From the NCBI GenBank assembly GCA_001567255.1, contig LNBW01000027.1:1-37295 (forward strand): DNA of 37,295 nucleotides, read 5' to 3'. A model generated the notes under the pieces. That model was not told where the DNA came from. It made no database searches and saw only the letters and a list, made by a program, of their open reading frames with translations. The stretch comes from Bacteroidetes bacterium OLB9 (lineage in GTDB: Bacteria; Bacteroidota; Bacteroidia; Chitinophagales; Saprospiraceae). Below are positions 28,390-37,295 of this stretch, piece after piece; positions within the stretch are counted from its first letter, which is position 1, and the number at the start of each line of letters is the position of its first letter. The position numbers and the translations under genes were made by a program.

Positions 28390-28926
28390 TTAAATCTCAG
28401 GAGGAGGTGACAGTACATTTAAGATTATAGATTGGAAACAAAAATTCAACCTAAAACAATTACGTCGAAAGTTATCAGTAATACCAATGAAGATATTCCC
28501 GTAATTATAAACGTATTGACAAATTAAAGACTTGTAAAAATCTAACAGATGTTGTTTGTGTTGGTTCCTTTCTTGGGTTGTATTCAAAACATAATCCATT
28601 ACTTCGGTTATCTTTTGATTAAGGTATGTTTCTTCTCTATCCCACCAGCACCAGTAAAAAGTAGTATCTCCATGTTTCTCTACCGAAACGATGTCATACA
28701 TCTGAGACCTGTATTCAAATTCACGTGAGTGTTCCCATCTCAGTAGGTGTCTGGATTCAGGTGTAATTTTGATGAGCGTAAGTTCATCTTGATCCATTCC
28801 GTTGATAATGGCTCTTTTAACGGCTTTTTTAACCCTGTAAGTATTATACTGCAACCAACTTAGTGTACCGACAACTGGCGCCAATAAAGTAAAAAGCAAT
28901 AAAATTGAAAACCATTTATTCTGCAT
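28390..28926 (-). CDS. Hypothetical membrane-anchored protein
   Basis: I do not recognise an enzyme family. The 178-residue protein has one N-terminal hydrophobic helix (about residues 6-25) and a mainly soluble remainder with a central, probably periplasmic domain containing HGDTTFYWCWWDREETYLN. The C-terminal tail LNVLSPPPEI is conserved in small Bacteroidota proteins that lie beside TonB-dependent receptors, as far as I recall. It sits between the receptor and the giant adhesin, all on the minus strand. The next upstream stop is 24 bases away, so it may be cotranscribed with the adhesin. Confidence 0.7.
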   Translation of the reverse strand: MQNKWFSILLLFTLLAPVVGTLSWLQYNTYRVKKAVKRAIINGMDQDELTLIKITPESRHLLRWEHSREFEYRSQMYDIVSVEKHGDTTFYWCWWDREETYLNQKITEVMDYVLNTTQERNQHKQHLLDFYKSLICQYVYNYGNIFIGITDNFRRNCFRLNFCFQSIILNVLSPPPEI

Positions 28927-28950
28927 CCACAGTAAATAATTGTAGCAATA

Positions 28951-31900
28951 TTAACGCACTAACGTCAAGGATCCTGAATAAATATCAACAGTTCCTTTAT
29001 TATCAGTAAAAACCTCCACTACATAAACATAAACTCCCGGGGTAGCATCTCTACCATGGAAAGTTCCTTTCCATCCTTGTTCAGGATCATTAGCAGGTAC
29101 ATTTTCAGCATTAAACACCAGATTGCCCCAACGATCAAATATCCTCATACTTCTGACGTTTCCAGTAACCTTATCAGGCAATATTACATAAAAAGACTCA
29201 TTATTGCCATCGCCATTAGGACTAAATATATTAGGCAGTGAAATGTCCGTCCCCACCCTTTCTATAGTTATCTGCCGAGAATCTTTGCAATTAAACCCAT
29301 ACAAATAACTTAAAGTATAGGTCGTCGTTACAGCAGGATTAGCAATAGGATCAAAACAGCTTTCACAACTCAAAGTCGTAGAAGGCGTCCACTGCAATTC
29401 ATGAATTGAAATAGGCGGTGCAAGGGTCATAATCTGAACAGATCCATCACCCAGAGGCGTCTGTGTCAGTGTGACGTTAGGTCCTGTGCTGTTTTCATCT
29501 ACTTCCAAGATAATGTATTCATGACACCCATCCGGATTTATAACTTCTACAGTATGCGGTCCCGGCATAAAATTAATAACATAAGGTAAGTTAGCACCAC
29601 TAGCAACTTCTTTTTCGTCAACTTTTATTGTGTATGGGCCAGGGTATGAAGCGCTACTCATCGTGAATGTTGCAGGTTCGTCATGGCAGTTGTACACAAG
29701 ACTGTAATCTACGACCATCTTGGTGATATTCAACTGAACATTTACAAGGCTGTCGCAACCACCTACAGCTGCACCAGGCAACAGCACCTGACCATTAGTA
29801 TGAGCACTATTAAATAACACTCCGCCTATGACAATCTGATAATTTTCGTCGCAAGAGGTTATATTCAGATCTCCTTCCACCACCTTTTTATCAAAGGTAA
29901 TCTTTACATGTACAATACTATCACAACCATGTGCAGATGCGCCTTTCAAAACGACATCACCTTCAGGTCGTGAAAAAGAAAACTCTTCATCACCTACGCT
30001 AATCGTCTGTGATTCACTGCACAGTGTCACTTCATACGTACTTCTAGCTACAGGATAAAAACTGAGATCAACTGTTACAATCGTATCACAGGATGTATTA
30101 TCAGCTGCCTGTACGGTCACCATCCCATTTGGATTAGACTCATCAAATACTACACCTTCGAATTCAAACGATGATCCAGCACACACCACAGGGTGAATGG
30201 TCTTAGTTGCAAGTGGCAAAGTTTTAAAAGAAATCGGAATGTCAATGATATAGGAGCACAATGAAGGAAGATCTACCTTTTCTAGTTGTATAGTATATTG
30301 CCTATTCTCCCTCAGATTATCAAAACCAAATGGAGGCTGACTTCCTGCACAAATTTGAACTGTGAATTGTCCTATAGTATTGACTGTAAGTGTTTGTTCA
30401 AATTGCTCACCTGAAACAGCATCTACAGCCGATAAAAACAATACTGACCCTATCGGCGCATCATGATTGATTACAATATCTTGACATCTACCAGAACATA
30501 AGTCTTCCGGAGCGCTCATTGATATTTCTGGCTTGGCTATCTGCGTCAGATTAATCGTTGCAGATGTTTTCGGACATAGCACACCATCACCTACTTCATA
30601 AATGATTGTGTACGAGTTGACTCCATGCTGTGGTATCAAAATACCATTAGCAAGCGGCTGATTATTAAAGTAGAATGTTCCACCCTGGTCAGCATTTGTA
30701 TCAATATAATCCCACAACGAAATCGTCTTTTGCTCACAGAACGAATCATTGACATCTTGCCCTGCATTGAGTGCTGCTTGTACACTAACAGAAATAAGTG
30801 CAGTATCTCCCTGACAAGCAGCATTTTCTGCGAGTACGTAAATAAACTCATATTTACCTTCAGCTATACCCGCGGTATTCCATATACTACCTGTGAACCC
30901 CGGGTAATTATTAGGATTTAAAACACTACCAGACAAGTCCTGGGTTTGAACAATATTGATGAGATCTATCTGAGATCCCAGACACACTGCTGCCTCAACA
31001 TTTTTACCTGCATCCGGTCTGGCTATGATTTCTATAACGACATGGGCTGTGTCTGCACTACATTTATTAGCGGGTATAATATAAATGAAATCATAATTTC
31101 CGGTATTTAAACCTGAAATATCAACTTGGGTTGGATCCTGAAGATTCAAACTTCCTGGTGGCGATACTGTCCAATCGCCTCCTGAGTCATGAGAGCTCAA
31201 TAGTGTATTGAGGTTAATCAACCCATCGCTACCCATACAGTATTGAAATTGAACGTCGTTGCCTGCAAAATTACCATCTCTAATATCAAAAGTAATTGTA
31301 GCCGTATCTTTGCCACAGATGGGGCTATTTATGATGTATAAGATTGTGGTCTGTCCCAAAGGCAAATCAGTCACCACATAATTCTCCGGATTTTTGATTG
31401 TATCTGTACCTATTTTCCATATACCCGTAGTGTCAGCATCTGATGATAAATATGAATTTAAATCCACAGAAGTAGCTACTTCTTTGCAAAATACAGCCAT
31501 CGAATCTCGACCAGAATATATATGGGCTACCTTAACAGTAAATGAGCCGGTGTCTTTACAACCAAATTCATTCGTTACTGTGACGTAAAAAGTAGTGTCA
31601 CTTATCAAATTTGTATAGGTAGCAGTGGCCAAACTACCACCTCCATCTGACCATTGATATTTAATGCCTCCTGATGCAACGAGCACAGCCATACTGTCTT
31701 TACATATTGTCTGATCACCAGTTATATTGACCTTAGGCAATCCATGCACATGAATAGTAAAATGATTCTCATCAGAAGAACAAGGGCCGTTACCATCTGG
31801 ATCATTGGAAGTTAAAGTGACAACAACCGCTTTACTAGTATCAGATATGGAAGGAATGTAAGTAAATCCAAATGGAGAAGTATTTGAAACTATAGGCGTC

Positions 31901-34634
31901 AATGTGCCATTCCCATTACTACTCAGTCTGACCTCATTCACATTTAGAGTAGTGGTGATATTATCTAGCCTGAATGTATCTCCTACACACACATTCCCTG
32001 TGAACGATGGCAAAAATATAATAGCAGGATCTGGACAATCACAATTTACAGTAAATTGAGAAGTATTAACACATCCTGTATTTCCATCTTTTACTGTCAC
32101 TGTGTGTGTACCATTATTTAGCATTGAAAAATCAGTATCAAATGTAAATGGCCCACCATCCAGACTGTATTCGTAATTAGATCCTAAAGGATTAGTAATG
32201 CTCACCGATCCATTGCCATTACCTCCTGTACAATTGACTGAACTATAGGTGGGAGCTTGTGGCAGACCGGTAATTATAATATTTACATCTTCTGTACTTT
32301 GTAAACATCCAGGTAAAGCACCTGCATCGAGCAAATATAGAACAGTGGAAGAAGTGATAACATCACCAGGCAAATATTGAGTACCATTACCATCAGGATC
32401 CGTATTATACACCGGATTGTAAGTATTTTGACCTGTTATAGGTGGCAATATAACACTTTCACAATCCGTTAAGTCATCTATTGGATTTAGCCATACTTTT
32501 GGCATAACAATATTAACTACTTCTTCATCAATACATCCGGCATTGTCAGAAAAAATATACAATGTTATCTCATCCTCAATGACTGCTCCTGGGGCATAGG
32601 AAGTACCAGTACCTAGAGGTCCTGTATAATATAATTCATTGCCTGTAAGATTTGTACCGGTGATGGGTGGAAGGGTAACAGGATCACAACCTGGCGGGAT
32701 AACTATAGGGTCAATATCGGGTTGCTCATTATAGGTTAGAGTAACAACGTTATTAAAAGTTTGAGTGTTGCTGCAACCTGAAACTGGCTGAATAGAAATC
32801 AAAGTAAATCCAGTCGTTATTGACACAGATTGAGAGATAGGTGTAGAATTATTCACAGTAGCAATTATATTTTGGCCAGTACTTTCATCCCTAATGGTCA
32901 CAATATAATCCTTATTATCACCAAACTGAAACCATATATCATCAGTGAGCAGACCACTTGCTATACATTGCGGGCAATCATATGTACCAGGTTGATCACA
33001 GTACATATCGATAAAAGGCACCATATCATTTTCAATAATTAATTCTACGGGAATCAAATCTGAAGTACAAGTGCCATCAGATACTTGAGCATAGACTGTT
33101 GTCCCTGAAGTAGTAAAATTTGTGGGATTATTAATAGGATTATTTCCTCCCGAATCAGTAAACCAAGATACTGTATTACCCGAGCCACCATTTATTGTAT
33201 TGTTAAGCGTAGTCAAGTCAAAAGTCCCATTACCATTTGCATCTGGGCAAGCCATTAATGGCCCTGCAGGATTAGCATCAGGAGCATCTTCAAGGGTAAG
33301 GTTATATGAACCTGAAGCACTACCAGGACACCCAGAGTTATCAGAAATTCCAGTCAAAACCAAAGATCCTGACCCTGTATAAGTCGTCGGTATTGTAACC
33401 GTAAGTGTGCTTTGATCAAAAGTAGGAAAAAGCCCACCTCCTTGATAACATATAGTAAAATTTGATGATGCTGTTACTCCTGGTATTGAAGGAAGTGCAA
33501 ATCCTGGCGGATTTACAGTCAACTGAATAGTATAAGGTTCACTACCGCTGGTAAATGAAAAAGAAAAAGTAGTACAATCGCCCGGGAAAGTATTCCACCA
33601 CCGCTCACCACACCCACCGGGCCTTCAATGGCATCCACCGTAATCGTCTCTTCTCCTGGACAAGTGCCTGTAGTTGTATATTTCACAGAATATGTACTTC
33701 CTCCTGTAGCATTTGAAATAACCCCTGTAACCGGATCAATGGTCGCACCATCGCCAGGAGTAGGATCAAAACTAAAGATACCTCCTGGTGTGGCAATATC
33801 ATAAGGTGCTGATGAAGTTGGCACACAAAAATCATCAATGCTAAAAGTAGCGTCATCTGCCATGATTACATCCACTACAACACTGCTTGAAGCTGAGCAA
33901 TTATTAATATCAGTAGTTGTTAAGGTGTAGGTGTCACCATTTGCGGCACCAGTTACCGTTGTATTCAAAGCATTTGGGTCTGCTATAGTACCACCCGTAC
34001 CTGTCCAAGTATGATTGATTGCATCTGCAGGTGTAGCAATGGACCCAGTCAAATTTATAGGTTGTCCTTCACATGCTGGAATAGGGCTGTAATTTGCTGT
34101 AGGTGATGCATCCCAACATGCCACCTGTAAATTAGAAAATGTATTGGTCTCACTTGCAGACCAGTTCATATTCGTTATAATGATAGTCATCGTACTTGCT
34201 CCATTGGTACATCCAGTCCATTCTACATTGCCGGTTTGTCTCGTTTCTCCTACCTCTCCTATCAACTCAGTAAAAACAGAGACTCCATCAAGCAAAATCT
34301 CTATATTCATAAAATCCCAACAATTATTACAACCTCCTACCAATGCATCTTGCACAAGTCCGGTGCATCCTCCGCCGGAGGAACAAGCATCTGGAGTCTC
34401 CATTCTATCTCCCGGGACCGGAAACCAAGGAAGACTAAAACTGAAATCCATACTAAACCTAACTGAAGTACAATTGGAAATATCTATACCTCCATAGTTA
34501 TCTTCCACTGGAAAAGTAGGTTGTGAATTATCGATATTGGTATAACTCGCACCAGGATCAGTAAAAATAACTGTTTGTGCTTTAATACTCACAAAAAAGC
34601 AGCAGAACAACATCATTAATAATATATCTTTCAT
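28951..34634 (-). CDS. Giant secreted adhesin with CHU_C (gliding motility) C-terminus, frameshifted
   Basis: Repaired, the protein has about 1,894 residues. A signal peptide (MKDILLMMLFCCFFVSIKAQ) opens it. The body is built of Cys-paired, beta-rich modules: two copies around LPPITG, four of about 80 residues starting AGxD (AGRDSMAVFC, AGNDVQFQYC, AGKNVEAAVC, AGQDVNDSFC), and three of about 60 residues ending GCDSIV-like. The end is a CHU_C domain (LPNIFSPNGDGNNESFY to VDIYSGSLTLVR), which directs T9SS export and surface anchoring. The frame breaks between 33594 and 33624; restoring one base at about 33594 gives VVSGGGNTFPGDC, a typical repeat start. The TTG at 33522 is therefore not a real start. 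Confidence 0.9.
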
Positions 34635-34775
34635 AAAATATTTATGTCATCTTGTTACAATAAGAAATGTTGACTTCTGTATTCAAACCATCTCAATCAT
34701 TATATTAAGTATCCTAACCAAGTTTACATTAGATCCACATAGGTTTTTGTCTTCAATTTAGTAAAACAAATTAAA

Positions 34776-37203
34776 CTATTGCTCCCTATTTTTCACATAT
34801 TTTTCCAGCCATTGATCTTCTTCCCATAACATGTGGAGAATAGATTCTCGTGCTGAATATCCATGACTTTCCTTTGGCAAAATAACCAGTCTTGCCGTTG
34901 CTCCTAGCCCCTTGAGTGCATTGAAATACCGCTCACTTTGCATTGGGTAGGTACCTGAGTTATTATCCTCTTCTCCATGAATCAGCAAAATAGGTGTTTT
35001 CATCTTGTCTGCATTTTGAAATGGCGACATGGTATTATACACATCAGGCGCATCCCAGTAACTGCGTTCTTCAGATTGAAAACCGAAAGGAGTCAGTGTT
35101 CTATTGTAAGCACCACTACGCGCAATTCCAGCTGCAAAAAGATCTGAATGCGTGAGCAAATTAGCCGTCATAAATGCACCATAACTATGTCCACCTACTG
35201 CCACTCGATTGCGGTCAATATAACCCAAAGCATCTACTGCATCAATAGCCGCCTTTGCATTGGCCACCAATTGAATAACATAGGTATCGTTTGGTTCTCT
35301 TTCTCCCTCACCTACGATCGGAAAGGAAGCTCCATCAAGTACCACATATCCCTTTGTTAACCAGTACAATGGTGAACCATAATTTAAAAAGGTAAATTGG
35401 TTATCATTAGCAGTGACCTGTCCAGCATTTGCCTTGTCTTTATATTCAGTAGGATATGCCCACATTATCATAGGCATTTTCTCCTTCTTTGACATATCAT
35501 AGCCTATAGGCAAGTATAAAGTTCCTGATAACTCTACTCCGTCAGCACGCTTATATTTAATAACCTCCTTGTGTGCATCATTCAATATTTTAAATGGATT
35601 TTCATTAAATGTAATCTGACTTAATTTATTCTTTTTAATATCTCTTATAAAATAATTGGGGTAATCATTCTTAGACTCTAACCTAACAAGATACAATCCT
35701 TGTTGGGTATTGATATTTGATACTATTCGCTCTATTCTATTCTTTTCCTTACTTTGATATATCCGTTCTTTCTTAAAATCATTTAAATTGTACCGATCAA
35801 TGAATGGAAACTTGCCTTCAGGTGAATATCCATCACCAATAGTTGTTACTTGACCATCGATGATCTCTATTATACTCAAATTAAATTGATTCTTACTAAA
35901 TTGAAAATCTCCAGGATCAGAATACACATCCTGATAACTCCTCTCATTAAAGAGACGAGGTTCGACGGTATTATCTGATGGATTGAAAAACAATGTTCTT
36001 TCATTTCTCGTATTCCACCACCTTTCATTCAAAATTGCTACCTGATCATTTCCCCATGCAATACTCGCAAATCTTTCTTTGGTTCTAACCATCAACCTGG
36101 CATTGCCTTTAAATGGTGCTGCAAGCTCATACACTGCATCACGCTGTGGCACTTCAACATCCGGGTCTCCACCATCTAGTGCCTCTACCCAATATAGTGT
36201 AGCAGACTTATCCGATCGCCATCTGATGTTTCTTTTACCTGTACTTACAGCCATAAATCCTTTGGGTAGTTCCTCTATAAGTGGGCTAGAGTGAAAAGTA
36301 GTTAGAAATTTACCATTTTTATCAGAAATATTATAATCCATAGGAAATCTGGAGGCAGGAACGATATATGAAAATGGTCTTTTAAGTTCTACAGTCATAA
36401 GATAATTCCCATCAGGCGAATAGCTCATACCGAAATACATCGCTGCCGATTTAATCACCTCTGATTTTCCATCCAAATAAAATCTTTTAATCTCTGAAGT
36501 CACTAGTGTTTCAAAATTAGCTTCATCATTAGGCGTTTTCAAAAGATCCTGATAAGTTCTATTTTGTGCCTTCTGACCTTCATTTTCTGCAATTGCTGGC
36601 CCTGTCGGTACGGATGTTTTACTATCAATCAGTGGCTTTCTGTCAATAGGTAAAATTGTAGCTAGTATTGACTTGCTGTCTCTAGCCCATATAAATACGG
36701 AACCCGTAGTTGCATTAATTTCAGATGAACTTAATTTTCGCACTTCAGCTTCTTTTAAACTCAAAACCCACAATTCTACTCCCTCTGATGTAGTATTTGT
36801 AAAAGCCATCATCGACTCATTAGGCGACCATGAAAAATTCTCCAATCTAGCATCACCAGGAAGACCTTTTACACTGATTTGCTTTCCACTAGGCACATCA
36901 AGTATCTTCATGTCTATATAATACACATCCCTTTTTGAATTATGTGTCTTAGGGTTCACTCTTATCCCAGCTAGTTTCATTTCGGGCTCACTGAGCTCAT
37001 CGATACTTTTATAATTATGCCTATATAGAAGAACTCCCAACGTTGCTTTTTCATTAAGCAAGAGTGCAGGAGCTGGCATTGCTTCCGCTAAAGATAGTAT
37101 GGGTTCATCCGGTTTTTGGTATAAAAAAACTGGTCTGTCCATCAATAATAAAATGATTTAACAACATAAGTACTCCGAAAATTAAATATTTACACTCTTT
37201 CAT
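34776..37203 (-). CDS. Secreted S9-family prolyl oligopeptidase, frameshifted at the signal peptide
   Basis: The open frame as read starts at 37142 (MDRPVFLYQKPDEPIL) and lacks a signal peptide. Another ATG, at 37203, opens MKECKYLIFGVLMLLNHF and continues DGQTSF in another frame, a plausible signal peptide. The seven-T run (minus strand, 37123-37129) joins them: removing one T gives DGQTSFLYQKPDEPIL, and a protein of about 808 residues. The beta-propeller covers the first 500 residues. The alpha/beta-hydrolase domain carries Ser654 (numbered from the TTG at 37145 in the unrepaired frame) in GGHSYGAFMTANLL, an Asp in HGEEDNNSGTYP and His in LPKESHGYSARE. The peptidase would cut peptides in the envelope; glutamyl endopeptidase-like members occur in this branch. 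Confidence 0.88.
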
Positions 37204-37295
37204 GGGCAGACATATTATTTATGGTATGTAATTACCAGGTCAAATTTATAATTAAATTTCAAAAATACCTTACTTACAGTATTATAAAATAAATA

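Noticed and set aside
33519..33522. TTG at 33522 as the start of a separate 1,523-residue adhesin
   Set aside because: It lies inside a beta strand (TIQLTVNPPG) of a module that begins upstream in the other frame; the joined protein explains both frames better.
28951..33522. Repetitive DNA in the adhesin as a CRISPR or tandem DNA repeat
   Set aside because: The similarity is at protein level with diverged codons; no short identical DNA repeats with spacers were seen.
37140..37145. MMDRP start of the S9 peptidase as the real N-terminus
   Set aside because: The upstream frame supplies a signal peptide that joins after removing one T, as expected for this secreted family.

Overview
The window looks like a chromosomal segment of a Bacteroidota bacterium, most likely close to the Saprospiria. 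The signs are a gliding-motility (CHU_C) C-terminal domain on a giant adhesin, a type IX secretion (T9SS) tail, a GWxTD-family protein, a TonB-dependent receptor, a DUF4369/TlpA lipoprotein, a DUF5606 protein, an AT-rich base composition, no clear Shine-Dalgarno sites, and several promoters of the Bacteroidota form TTTG-N19-TAnnTTTG. No tRNA, rRNA, CRISPR array, transposase or phage gene was seen.

Layout. 1-2028: groES-groEL and its terminator. 2044-2243: a gene-free stretch with its own -7 box, nested complementary segments and a second terminator, which I read as a candidate small RNA gene. 2277-3113: an S24-type repressor. 3353-4630 (minus): a lysine-rich hypothetical protein followed by secG. 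4689-9044 (minus): hotdog thioesterase, GWxTD protein, small lipoprotein, GltP-type symporter and a secreted hypothetical. 9234-12047 (plus): a tyrosine/homogentisate catabolic cluster (MarR regulator, homogentisate 1,2-dioxygenase, 4-hydroxyphenylpyruvate dioxygenase). 12106-16123 (minus): a zinc-ribbon-like small protein, a thioredoxin-like lipoprotein and a dockerin/T9SS secreted protein. 16386-17776 (plus): three small genes (conserved hypothetical, Spo0M-like, ArsC-like). 17786-18199 (minus): DUF5606. 18542-22764 (plus): a SpoIIE-type phosphatase, a TM2-TPR-SHOCT protein, a CBS-pair protein and a BamA-like outer-membrane protein. 22768-23946 (minus): M20 amidohydrolase. 24122-25624 (plus): S10 peptidase. 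25671-37203 (minus): TonB receptor, hypothetical, giant adhesin and an S9 peptidase.

Most genes concern the cell envelope and nutrient handling: protein export (SecG), outer-membrane assembly (BamA-like), surface adhesion through T9SS, uptake of organic acids and TonB substrates, peptide breakdown (S9, S10, M20) and aromatic amino-acid breakdown. This fits a particle- or surface-associated heterotroph.

Two observations stand out. First, the candidate small RNA gene at about 2044-2243 has a promoter, a foldable body and a terminator, but no known identity to me. Second, four genes are each broken by one single-base insertion or deletion (one of them probably by two), mostly in or beside A/T runs; repairing them restores a hidden signal peptide, a TM2 domain, a TPR-like C-terminus and a 1,894-residue adhesin. 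The spread over unrelated genes points to consensus errors in the assembly rather than biology, but slippage at the longest run deserves a test.
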